A stretch of DNA of 12,150 bases from Gammaproteobacteria bacterium (GTDB lineage Bacteria > Pseudomonadota > Gammaproteobacteria > PS1 > Pseudothioglobaceae), in the NCBI GenBank assembly GCA_024280535.1, contig JAJRPY010000153.1, forward strand, positions 1-12,150. Direction: 5' to 3'. Under the pieces are notes generated by a model. The model was given only the letters and a program-made list of their open reading frames with translations, made no database searches and was not told the origin of the DNA. Shown here piece by piece: positions 1 through 6,149 of the stretch; position 1 is the first letter of the stretch; each line of letters opens with the position of its first letter. A program made the translations under genes and the position numbers.

Positions 1-327
1 AACAACAGATTTTTGCTCAAGTTGCTCGTAATCAAGCCCTAAAATTAACACCTTGTCCTTGTTTTTTTCATAAAAATCGACAAAATCAGGAATTTCTTTT
101 AAGCAGGGTGGGCACCAAGTGGCCCAAAAATTAACCACTAGGAATTTGCCCTTGGTGGATTCGTCCGTATAAACAGTGCCATTTAGGTCGGTTAATGAAA
201 AATCAGGCACCTGTATTTCTTTGGCATTAGCCGCTTGGGCAGATTTGATGAGTTTGTCAATCGTGGTTGCTTGAGCAAGACTCACGGACAAAAATAGTGA
301 CAGTATAATAGTGATTTTTTTAAGCAT
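1..327 (-). CDS. TlpA-like periplasmic thioredoxin (C-terminus cut by window edge)
   Basis: Reading the minus strand from an ATG at 327 gives 109 codons with no stop before the window edge, so the C-terminal part is missing. Residues 1-20 look like a signal peptide (LKK followed by a hydrophobic core, then SLAQA). After a short linker comes a thioredoxin fold start: VPDFSLTDLNG at 40-50, then VVNFWATWCPPC with the redox pair C72/C75, and PDFVDFY afterwards. This arrangement is typical of the TlpA/ResA/DsbE group, which reduces disulfides outside the cytoplasm, for example during cytochrome c maturation or for other periplasmic thiols. The substrate cannot be told from sequence. The start lies 12 bases from the divergent ArsC-like gene, so its promoter must overlap that coding sequence. 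No clear ribosome binding site is visible. Confidence 0.9.
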   Translation of the reverse strand, partial: MLKKITIILSLFLSVSLAQATTIDKLIKSAQAANAKEIQVPDFSLTDLNGTVYTDESTKGKFLVVNFWATWCPPCLKEIPDFVDFYEKNKDKVLILGLDYEQLEQKSVV

Positions 328-339
328 AATTTTAATCCA

Positions 340-687
340 ATGAAGACAATAATTTATCATAACCCAAAATGTACGAAATCCAGATTAACCCTAGCAATTT
401 TAGAGCAAAAAGGTATTGACTTTGAAGTAATTAATTACTTAGAGACACCTCCTTCCGTTGCAGAATTAACAGCACTGTTGGCCGCGCTAAAATTAGAGGC
501 GCGTGCTTTGATGCGAACGTTTGAAGCGCCGTATAAAGACAATCATTTAGACGACAAATCACTCAGCGAAGCAGCACTCATTCAAGCCATGGTTGAGTAC
601 CCAATTTTAATCGAACGACCAATTGTGAAAACGGATCAAGGGGTGGCAATTGGGCGACCGCCAGAAAATATTTTGGCCATTATTTAG
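340..687 (+). CDS. ArsC-family reductase (YfgD-like)
   Basis: A complete 115-residue protein of the ArsC/Spx thioredoxin-like family. The N-terminus IIYHNPKCTKSR carries the catalytic cysteine C11. The three arginines that bind the oxyanion in ArsC are present at expected spacing: R59 (LMRTFEAPYKD), R93 (IERPIV) and R106 (IGRPPENI). Classical ArsC reduces arsenate to arsenite with glutaredoxin. However, the HNPKCTKSR start resembles the YfgD-type paralogs of unknown physiological role more than plasmid ArsC (NPACGTSR). No arsenite pump or ArsR regulator lies nearby, so an arsenic-resistance role is not supported by context. Starts 12 bases from the divergent TlpA-like gene and ends 5 bases before the convergent GST-like gene. 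The start ATG has no obvious Shine-Dalgarno. Confidence 0.88.
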   Translation: MKTIIYHNPKCTKSRLTLAILEQKGIDFEVINYLETPPSVAELTALLAALKLEARALMRTFEAPYKDNHLDDKSLSEAALIQAMVEYPILIERPIVKTDQGVAIGRPPENILAII

Positions 688-692
688 CGTGT

Positions 693-1364
693 TTAGTCGG
701 TGTCTTCGTCCACAAATAGCGTGGCAAGATAGCCTTCTCTAGCCTCGATGTTTGAATAATAAGCATCATCAAGACCATCAACAACTGAAGTTTGTACTTC
801 TTTGATGGCCAAAATGGCGTCACTCCAAGCGCTTAAGCGTTTGAATGCTGATAAGGATAAGGCGTTGTCGGTAAATTCATTTATCCAACTTAGGCGCATA
901 AATATAGGGGCAAAGGCGGCATCAATCATATTAAACTGCTCGCCGTTAAAGAATGTGCTGCTGGTTTTAATGGATTCTATTTTTGTCAGTTTTTCGAATA
1001 AAGATTGTTTGGCGGTGTTGAATGTTTTTTCATCTGCTGTAATCAGTTCAAACATATTGCCCAGTATGTCGCCTGAAAAAATTATCCAAGAGCGGTTGCT
1101 GGCTCTTTGGATGGCGGTGTCTGGGTGAAAACTGTGGTTGGCAATTTCCTCAATAAATTCAGTAATGACCAGTGATTCAAAAATAACTTGATCATCCACT
1201 TTTAATAAAGGCACTTGTCCTGTGGGTGAAATTTTCTTAAACCAATCGGGCGGGTTCATCGGGTTGATATAGGTCATGCTAAAGTCGATGTTTTGCCGGT
1301 TGAGTGAAATAATAGCACGCTGTGCAAAAGGGCATAGTTTAAAACTGACTAATTCTAAGTTCAT
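693..1364 (-). CDS. Glutathione S-transferase family protein (Cys-type, SspA/omega-like)
   Basis: A 223-residue protein with the two-domain GST layout. The N-terminal thioredoxin-like half (about 1-80) holds FKLCPFAQRA with candidate catalytic C11, the cis-proline loop SPTGQVPLL (P52) and the glutathione-contacting E63-S64 in FESLVITEFIEE. The rest (about 90-210) is helical. A CPFAQR cysteine motif suggests a thiol-transferase or dehydroascorbate-reductase type activity, as in omega and related classes, rather than classical conjugation. Stringent starvation protein A also belongs to this superfamily but normally lacks this cysteine motif, so I do not assign sspA. GGAG lies 7 bases before the ATG, giving this gene its own good ribosome binding site although it is probably the last gene of the nadD operon, 21 bases after rlmH. 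Confidence 0.82.
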   Translation of the reverse strand: MNLELVSFKLCPFAQRAIISLNRQNIDFSMTYINPMNPPDWFKKISPTGQVPLLKVDDQVIFESLVITEFIEEIANHSFHPDTAIQRASNRSWIIFSGDILGNMFELITADEKTFNTAKQSLFEKLTKIESIKTSSTFFNGEQFNMIDAAFAPIFMRLSWINEFTDNALSLSAFKRLSAWSDAILAIKEVQTSVVDGLDDAYYSNIEAREGYLATLFVDEDTD

Positions 1365-1385
1365 GTTAATTCTCCAAAGGGTTAT

Positions 1386-1853
1386 TTATTCTCGGTGGTA
1401 AGGGTGGTTGGTTAATAATGAATGGGCTCGATATAGTTGCTCGACGGCTAATAATCGTGCCATTGAATGCGGTAGGGTTAGTTTAGATAAGCCCCAGAGT
1501 TGATTGGCATGGGTTTTAACGGCATTACTCAAGCCATCAGCACCGCCAATAATCAACGCCACATATTCGCCATGTTGTTGCCAGTTGTTTAATTGCTGGG
1601 CAATGATTTTGGTGCTGGGTTGTTGTCCGTGCTCATCAAAGGCAATTATCAGGCTGGCACCTTTGCTGGCTTTGAGGATAAGTTCACCTTCTAATAGTTT
1701 AGCTTGCTCAATATTTTTGCTTTTACGTTTTTGTGCGTCCAGTGTGATTAGGCTAAAATTGAGTTGGGCAGGGAGTTGTTTTTGATAATGATTAATTCCG
1801 GTTTGTATCCAGTCTGGCATTTTTTTGCCAATGGTAATTAGCTTGATATTCAT
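1386..1853 (-). CDS. rlmH: 23S rRNA (pseudouridine-1915-N3)-methyltransferase RlmH
   Basis: A 155-residue SPOUT-family methyltransferase, the normal length for RlmH. It uses S-adenosylmethionine to methylate pseudouridine 1915 in helix 69 of 23S rRNA on assembled ribosomes. Visible signatures are MPDWIQTGINHY at 12-23, the AdoMet-binding knot segment LIIGGADGLS at 100-109, SKLTLPHSMARLLAVEQLYRA from 123, and the invariant C-terminal tail TNHPYHRE. It follows rsfS after 6 bases, the usual bacterial pairing. The RluD enzyme encoded further on in this window makes the pseudouridine that RlmH modifies. Confidence 0.97.
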   Translation of the reverse strand: MNIKLITIGKKMPDWIQTGINHYQKQLPAQLNFSLITLDAQKRKSKNIEQAKLLEGELILKASKGASLIIAFDEHGQQPSTKIIAQQLNNWQQHGEYVALIIGGADGLSNAVKTHANQLWGLSKLTLPHSMARLLAVEQLYRAHSLLTNHPYHRE

Positions 1854-1859
1854 TAAGGG

Positions 1860-2198
1860 TTAATCGGAGTCAGTGCCAGTCCAAAGTTTTTCTAGTTTGT
1901 AAAATTCTCTGGTTTTTTCAGTCATGATATGCACAACCACTTCTGCCAAATCAAGCAAAACCCAGTGCCCAGTTTCGGTGCCTTCAATGCCAGAAACTTT
2001 CATGCCTAAGCGCTTTGCCTCGATTTTTATATTATTGGCAATACCGCGAACGTGCTGGACTGATCGACCCGTGGCAATCACGATGGCTTCAATATCTGCG
2101 GTTTGTTCTAGCACCTTTAAGGTGACGATGTCTTCGCCTTTTAATTCATCAATTGTGTTGGTTACAACGGCAAGTTGCTCTTCTAAATTTAAGCTCAT
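1860..2198 (-). CDS. rsfS: Ribosomal silencing factor RsfS
   Basis: A 112-residue protein of the RsfS/Iojap family, full length for the family. These proteins bind ribosomal protein uL14 on the large subunit and block joining of the small subunit, slowing translation under starvation. Family segments seen are IVIATGRSVQHVRGIANNI at about 39-57, GTETGHWVLLDLAEVVVHIM at about 73-92 and REFYKLEKLW near the end. The ATG overlaps the nadD stop codon by four bases (ATGA), so translation is probably coupled. RlmH follows after 6 bases. Confidence 0.96.
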   Translation of the reverse strand: MSLNLEEQLAVVTNTIDELKGEDIVTLKVLEQTADIEAIVIATGRSVQHVRGIANNIKIEAKRLGMKVSGIEGTETGHWVLLDLAEVVVHIMTEKTREFYKLEKLWTGTDSD

Positions 2199-2821
2199 AA
2201 TTTTTTTAAATAATTAATAACAGCCTCCGGCACATGCCCGACTAAGTTTTGATTAGCGCATATTTTACCACTCATAACAGAATTAAATAACAGACCTCTG
2301 ATATGGCTAGAAGAGATATTGTGTGCTTCTGTATCGGCAAAATAGAGTAGCCCTGAGGGTTGGGTGTTGAGTTTGGTCTTGTTATTTGTTGGGGTGAAAT
2401 TTTTTAATAGGTGTTGTTGTTGCTCGCCAGGTCGGGTTAATACGATTAAATGGCAAAACTGATGAAATTGCTCAAATTGTTGCCACGTGGGTAATTGATT
2501 ATAACTGTCCATGCCAAGGATTAAGCCAATCGATTGATGTGGATATTGGTGCTTAATTTCTTTGAGTGAATCGATTGTGTAAGAGGCGCTTTTGCGTTTA
2601 ATTTCCCGGGTATCAATGCGAATATTGGCTAGATTTTTGCTGGCAATGTCTAGCATCTCAAGGCGTTGTTTGGTGGAAAATGTTAGGGGTTTTTTGTGGA
2701 CAGGTGCCCGGCAAGGCATTAAAAATAGCGTGGACAATTCAAGCTGCTGAACCAATTGCTGGGCGTTGTTTAAATGCCCCAGATGGATTGGATCGAACGA
2801 GCCACCAAAAACGCCTATCAT
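2195..2821 (-). CDS. nadD: Nicotinate-nucleotide adenylyltransferase NadD
   Basis: A 208-residue nucleotidyltransferase that adenylates nicotinate mononucleotide to deamido-NAD, the penultimate step of NAD synthesis. The Rossmann-type signature is clear: GVFGGSFDPIHLGH with H13 and H16 of the HxGH motif, then MPCRAPVHKK, GMDSYNQLPTW, and the second nucleotide-binding motif ISSSHIR at 169-175. The C-terminus VPEAVINYL is also typical. The ATG overlaps the stop of the upstream MBL gene (ATGA) and its own stop overlaps rsfS in the same way. In many gammaproteobacteria holA and lptE precede nadD; here that position is taken by a metallo-beta-lactamase-fold gene. Confidence 0.97.
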   Translation of the reverse strand: MIGVFGGSFDPIHLGHLNNAQQLVQQLELSTLFLMPCRAPVHKKPLTFSTKQRLEMLDIASKNLANIRIDTREIKRKSASYTIDSLKEIKHQYPHQSIGLILGMDSYNQLPTWQQFEQFHQFCHLIVLTRPGEQQQHLLKNFTPTNNKTKLNTQPSGLLYFADTEAHNISSSHIRGLLFNSVMSGKICANQNLVGHVPEAVINYLKKL

Positions 2822-3540
2822 AGCATGGCTTGCACTTCTTTTAGGCTTAGTGCTTCGGTAGGATAGGTGATTATGCCTTGAGAGATGCCATCAACAAAGC
2901 GTACAAAATCTGCTTCATTGTCTAATAATAAATAGGCATTTCCGGCTTTTTGCTCGCCCATGGTGGTGTTGATTTTGTAGCCGTAATCATGTCCACAATG
3001 TAGCATGATGGCGTCATCCACTTGTTTTAATACTTGCATGGTGTGATAAAATTTATGCACATTACCCCCTGGCATCGTACAATGACCAGCGCCATAAACA
3101 AATAAACTATCGCCAACTAGGATATGCCCATCAAGCAAATAACAAATACCGCCAGCAGTATGCCCAGGGGTGTTGATAATAACAGCGGTGGTGTGACCAA
3201 GTGTGACGCTATCGCCATTTTTAACAGGGGTTAAATCTTGTTTAAGAGTCAAATAGGGCAATTCATTAATCCCAGCGGTAATTTTTGCCCCTGTTTTTTT
3301 AGCGATTTCATCCACCGCATTGGTATGGTCATAGTGCCAATGGGTGAGCCAAATGTCGGTAATTTGGTAGCCCTTGTTGTTGGCGTATTCAATAAATAGG
3401 TCTGCATGCCAAGCGGGGTCAATAATCGCGCAGGTTTTGCTATCGTGATCAAAGATAAAATGAATTGAGTTTTCGTAAGCCCCCATGTGATACATAATAT
3501 CCAGTGAGTAGGTTTTTTGATTAAATGTTTGTAATTTCAT
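2818..3540 (-). CDS. Metallo-beta-lactamase-fold hydrolase (glyoxalase II-like)
   Basis: About 240 residues if begun at the ATG at 3540; a TTG at 3546 in the same frame would add two residues. The metal-binding pattern of the fold is complete: THWHYDH (H67, H69, D71, H72 from the ATG), TPGHTAGG (H127), VGDSLF (D144) and CGHDYG (H184). This implies a binuclear site as in hydroxyacylglutathione hydrolases. The GDSLF...GAGHCTMPGG stretch also lines up with glyoxalase II and persulfide dioxygenase (ETHE1) relatives, which would suit sulfur metabolism, but the retained second-site DH argues for a hydrolase. The substrate is unknown. It is the first gene of the nadD-rsfS-rlmH operon and overlaps nadD by four bases. 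Confidence 0.85.
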   Translation of the reverse strand: MKLQTFNQKTYSLDIMYHMGAYENSIHFIFDHDSKTCAIIDPAWHADLFIEYANNKGYQITDIWLTHWHYDHTNAVDEIAKKTGAKITAGINELPYLTLKQDLTPVKNGDSVTLGHTTAVIINTPGHTAGGICYLLDGHILVGDSLFVYGAGHCTMPGGNVHKFYHTMQVLKQVDDAIMLHCGHDYGYKINTTMGEQKAGNAYLLLDNEADFVRFVDGISQGIITYPTEALSLKEVQAML

Positions 3541-3565
3541 AATCAATTATTTTACCAATTAAGTC

Positions 3566-3593
3566 TTGACTAATTCAACATAGCGACTATAAT
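3566..3593 (+). promoter_or_regulatory. Sigma-70-type promoter for the tRNA-Ala/tRNA-Glu unit
   Basis: A -35 box TTGACT (3566-3571) and a perfect -10 box TATAAT (3588-3593) are separated by 16 bases. Transcription would begin near 3600, about 25 bases before tRNA-Ala. No protein gene starts in this orientation nearby, so it most likely serves the tRNAs. Confidence 0.8.
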
Positions 3594-3625
3594 TTACTTT
3601 TTTTGCTTTTGCATCCGAAGTTTTC

Positions 3626-3701
3626 GGGGCTATAGCTCAGCTGGGAGAGCACGACACTGGCAGTGTCGGGGTCAGCGGTTCGATCCCGCTTAGCTCCACC
3701 A
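3626..3701 (+). tRNA. tRNA-Ala, anticodon GGC
   Basis: A 76-base cloverleaf. The acceptor stem GGGGCTA pairs with TAGCTCC and contains the G3-U70 wobble that defines alanine tRNAs. The anticodon stem CGACA/TGTCG closes the loop CTGGCAG with anticodon GGC, reading GCC and GCU-type alanine codons. The T stem AGCGG/CCGCT is perfect, the discriminator is A, and CCA is encoded. It is followed after 19 bases by a tRNA-Glu. Confidence 0.96.
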
Positions 3702-3720
3702 AGGGCAAAAAAAATGTTAT

Positions 3721-3795
3721 GTCGCCTTCGTCTATCGGTTAGGACCCAAGGTTTTCATCCTTGTAAGAGGAGTTCGATTCTCCTAGGCGATGCCA
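3721..3795 (+). tRNA. tRNA-Glu, anticodon TTC (copy 1)
   Basis: A 75-base cloverleaf. The acceptor arms GTCGCCT and AGGCGAT pair with one terminal G1-U72 wobble. The anticodon stem CAAGG/CCTTG carries the loop TTTTCAT with anticodon TTC. The T stem AGGAG/CTCCT is perfect, the discriminator is G, and CCA is encoded. The D loop is TATCGGTTAG. It is probably cotranscribed with tRNA-Ala and ends at the terminator just downstream. Confidence 0.95.
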
Positions 3796-3804
3796 AACAC
3801 TAAA

Positions 3805-3836
3805 AACCTGATGTTGTTATACGTCAGGTTTTTTTT
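3805..3836 (+). terminator. Rho-independent terminator after the tRNA-Ala/tRNA-Glu unit
   Basis: AACCTGATG at 3805-3813 pairs with CGTCAGGTT at 3822-3830 (one T-G wobble) across an eight-base loop, and a run of T follows. It closes the two-tRNA transcript and implies that the next tRNA-Glu has its own promoter. Confidence 0.88.
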
Positions 3837-3889
3837 CGCCTGTTGAAAATTACAGTGTACAGCAAAGGTTTTTTAATTAAAATGGGTTT

Positions 3890-3967
3890 GTCGCGTTCGT
3901 CTAGTTTGGCCCAGGACCTCAGGATTTCATCCTGCTAACAAGAGTTCAAATCTCTTACGCGACGCCA
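3890..3967 (+). tRNA. tRNA-Glu, anticodon TTC (copy 2, divergent body)
   Basis: A 78-base cloverleaf. The acceptor stem GTCGCGT/ACGCGAC is perfect, the T stem AAGAG/CTCTT is perfect, the discriminator is G and CCA is encoded. The anticodon is TTC in the loop ATTTCAT. Oddities: the first anticodon-stem pair (27-43) is a T-C mismatch, position 32 is A rather than a pyrimidine, and the D loop TAGTTTGGCCCAG is longer than in copy 1. It lies beyond a terminator, so it needs its own promoter; a weak candidate is TGTACA (3856) with TAAAAT (3878), spacing 16. It may be functional or starting to decay. Confidence 0.85.
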
Positions 3968-4036
3968 GATTATTTTTTTAAACCAACCACACGCACGCAC
4001 TATTAATTCACCCTGTCTTAAGCGTAAAATTACCGT

Positions 4037-4987
4037 ATGAATGTATTAAAAGTTGTTATTCCAGATCGTTTAATTGGCCAGCGTATTGATAGCGCTTTGG
4101 CCGTTATGTTGCCGGATTTTTCACGCTCAAAAATTACTCATTGGATACGCGCAGGCAAGGCGCTACTGAATGACCATACCTTTAAACCTAAGGAAAAAAT
4201 ACTGGGCAATGAAATTATTACCCTGACCCTTAAAAAAGAAAAAACCAACGCTTGGCTGGGTGAAGATATTGCCATTGAGGTTGTGTATGAAGATGATGAT
4301 ATTATTGTGATTAATAAGCCAGTCGGTTTGGTAACGCATCCGGGTGCAGGCAATTGGACAGGCACTTTGGCAAATGCGTTGTTATATTATGACCCATCCT
4401 TAGCCAATTTGGATCGTGCGGGCATTGTGCATCGTTTAGACAAAAACACATCAGGGTTAATGGTGGTTGCGCGCAGTGAGTTGGCGCAAAAAAATCTGGT
4501 TGAGCAGTTGCAAACGCATACGGTGTCACGCGAATATTCAGCCATTGTATATGGATATATGATTTCTGGTGGCACAATAGAGGCGCCGATTGGTCGTGAC
4601 CCGAAAGACAGAATTAGGCAAGCAGTGGTTGAGGAGGGCACGGGCAAAGAGGCATTAACGCATTATCGTGTGATTGATCGTTTTGCGCATCATACGCATA
4701 TTAAATGTATATTAGAAACAGGCCGCACCCATCAAATTCGAGTACATATGGCGTATGTTGGGCATTCACTGATTGCCGATCCGATGTATGGTGGGAAAAT
4801 TCGCTTCCCGAAAAAAGCCGATGAACACTTAAAAAACGCACTTAAATCTTTTAAACGACAAGCCTTACACGCAAAAAAATTAACCATTTCTCATCCCGTC
4901 ACTGGCATAGAGATGTCATGGAAGGCGCCATTACCACAAGATCTTAAAGATTTACTAACCGTATTAAATCAATTTGACCCAGTCTAA
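4037..4987 (+). CDS. rluD: 23S rRNA pseudouridine(1911/1915/1917) synthase RluD
   Basis: A 316-residue RluA-family pseudouridine synthase of normal RluD length. An S4 RNA-binding domain covers about residues 10-75 (GQRIDSALAVMLPDFSRSK, WIRAGKALLN). The catalytic domain begins with IVINKPVGLVTHPG, followed by GIVHRLDKNTSGLMVVA with the nucleophile D135 in HRLD. ETGRTHQIRVHM and HSLIADPMYGG complete the family pattern. RluD makes the three pseudouridines in helix 69 of 23S rRNA. The domain order and the overlap with pgeF (rluD-yfiH is a common gammaproteobacterial pair) support RluD over RluA or RluC. No Shine-Dalgarno is visible before the ATG. Confidence 0.95.
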   Translation: MNVLKVVIPDRLIGQRIDSALAVMLPDFSRSKITHWIRAGKALLNDHTFKPKEKILGNEIITLTLKKEKTNAWLGEDIAIEVVYEDDDIIVINKPVGLVTHPGAGNWTGTLANALLYYDPSLANLDRAGIVHRLDKNTSGLMVVARSELAQKNLVEQLQTHTVSREYSAIVYGYMISGGTIEAPIGRDPKDRIRQAVVEEGTGKEALTHYRVIDRFAHHTHIKCILETGRTHQIRVHMAYVGHSLIADPMYGGKIRFPKKADEHLKNALKSFKRQALHAKKLTISHPVTGIEMSWKAPLPQDLKDLLTVLNQFDPV

Positions 4988-5717
4988 CACTAAACAGCGG
5001 ACTAATTTCCCAAAAAATGTCCAACTAATATCTACCACTCGTTCTGTTGATTCTGGTGCAAGCCTTGCTTGCACCTTTGCGGATGGGTATGCTGAATTTA
5101 ATCTTGCTAGCCATGTAGGTGATGATTTTGATCGGGTTATGAAAAATCGTGAATGGCTAATTGCAAAATATAAGTTACCTTCAGCGCCTAAATACCTAGA
5201 GCAAATTCATTCAAATATTTGTTTAGATGATTCAAATTCTGAATGTATTGGCGATGCAGTTGTTACCCAAAAACAAGGTGTGGTTTGTATGGTTATGACG
5301 GCTGACTGTTTGCCAATTTTTGCCAGTAATGAGGCGGGTACTCAAGTAGGTGTGGCGCATGCTGGCTGGAAGGGGATTGTCGGTGGTATTATTGAATCTT
5401 TTATTGATCAGTTTAACAACCAGCCCTTGATTGTACATTTTGGCCCTGCAATTTCACAAGCGAACTTTGAGGTGGGATCTGAGGTGTATCAGCAGTTTAT
5501 TGATAAAGAGGCGGCACTTGCCGATGCTTTTATAACAAGTAAGGACAAATATTTGTTGGATATGTATCAAGCTGCCAGCATTATATTAACCCAATTGGGC
5601 GTGCAAAATATTAGCGGTGGCAATCAATGCACTTACGCGCAAAGTCGGCAATATTTTTCCTATCGACGAGACGGCAGTCACTCAGGGCGTATGGCAAATC
5701 TTATTTGGATTAAATAA
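4974..5717 (+). CDS. pgeF: PgeF/YfiH, polyphenol oxidase/laccase-domain protein (carries a REP insertion)
   Basis: About 247 residues of the YfiH/LACC1 family. In E. coli PgeF removes mis-added L-serine in place of L-alanine from UDP-MurNAc intermediates, protecting cell-wall synthesis; other activities (purine-nucleoside cleavage, laccase) are reported for the family. The zinc ligands are visible: H79 in EQIHSN, C112 in TADCLPI and H129 in VAHAGWKG. NQCTYAQSRQYFSYRRDG near the end is also typical. The frame begins at TTG 4974, overlapping rluD by 14 bases; no ATG fits better, so the exact start is unsure. Between TTR (21-23) and NL (43-44) there are 19 residues where E. coli YfiH has 12. The extra segment, about residues 29-35, is encoded by a copy of the RAYT-associated palindrome. 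Confidence 0.9.
   Translation: MTQSNTKQRTNFPKNVQLISTTRSVDSGASLACTFADGYAEFNLASHVGDDFDRVMKNREWLIAKYKLPSAPKYLEQIHSNICLDDSNSECIGDAVVTQKQGVVCMVMTADCLPIFASNEAGTQVGVAHAGWKGIVGGIIESFIDQFNNQPLIVHFGPAISQANFEVGSEVYQQFIDKEAALADAFITSKDKYLLDMYQAASIILTQLGVQNISGGNQCTYAQSRQYFSYRRDGSHSGRMANLIWIK
5056..5074. repeat. REP-like palindrome inside pgeF
   Basis: GTGCAAGCCTTGCTTGCAC forms a perfect 7-base stem (GTGCAAG/CTTGCAC) with a five-base loop. Its first 18 bases are identical to the repeat units flanking the transposase at 9066-9083, with reverse-complement copies at 9100-9117 and 9820-9837. It lies in frame inside pgeF. Confidence 0.85.
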
Positions 5718-5744
5718 TACTTGTCTCTAATAAGCAGCTTTTGG

Positions 5745-6149
5745 CTACTCTTTGGCTTTTGCTTGACCGGAAATCGAAAAATCCATCTGCTTGGTATGTT
5801 TGTTTAGATGGTAATAGTGCAGTGGCGTTTGCTTGCGTTGTTTTTGTTGGACGACACAGCCTATGACCTCAAATTTACCCTTTAGTTCAATCTCATCATA
5901 TTGGGAATTGAGCGGTACTAGGAATTTATCATTACCACGCTCAATATATTGGCGAAAATACAAATCATCATCATAACGCACAACGGCGTAGGCACGATTG
6001 TGAATGGCCATGCCGGGGTCGATAATTACAATGCAATTTTCACTAAATTCAGGCGCCATAAAACTGCCAAGATTTTGCAAGGCAAAGGGCTCTGAATTAA
6101 TCGAGCAGTTGGTTTCAAATAGTTCTTGTGGGGTGTCGAAGTCACTCAT
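5745..6149 (-). CDS. Free-standing S24 (LexA/UmuD-like) domain, probably without proteolytic activity
   Basis: About 134 residues from the ATG at 6149, which overlaps the mutM stop as ATGA; a TTG at 6158 would add three residues. There is no helix-turn-helix domain. The core (from the TTG count, residues 23-71) reads EPFALQNLGSFMAPEF, IVIIDPGMAI, AYAVVRYDDDLYFRQYI, which aligns with the S24 pattern LGDSMEPEF...IIIVDP...VVR....TFKQ. The catalytic serine of DSM is replaced by F33 (GSFM), and the general-base lysine by R69 (FRQY). A dead dyad would rule out self-cleavage, so the domain may act by binding a partner or dimerizing like UmuD. Its place in a mutM operon hints at DNA damage, but this is inference. 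The C-terminal 35 residues are polar and unrecognised. Confidence 0.75.
   Translation of the reverse strand: MSDFDTPQELFETNCSINSEPFALQNLGSFMAPEFSENCIVIIDPGMAIHNRAYAVVRYDDDLYFRQYIERGNDKFLVPLNSQYDEIELKGKFEVIGCVVQQKQRKQTPLHYYHLNKHTKQMDFSISGQAKAKE

Noticed and set aside
340..687. Arsenic-resistance operon
   Set aside because: Only the ArsC-fold protein is present; no ArsR, ArsB or Acr3 lies nearby and its start resembles YfgD paralogs.
802..1128. 108-codon plus-strand frame opposite the GST-like gene
   Set aside because: It is the antisense shadow of a gene with clear family motifs.
4974..5717. Frameshift or pseudogene in pgeF caused by the insertion
   Set aside because: The extra bases keep the frame and all zinc ligands and downstream motifs are intact.
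5718..5744. Hairpin AGCAGC...GGCTACT between convergent pgeF and the S24 gene as a terminator
   Set aside because: The stem has an internal mismatch and is followed by no clean T-run.
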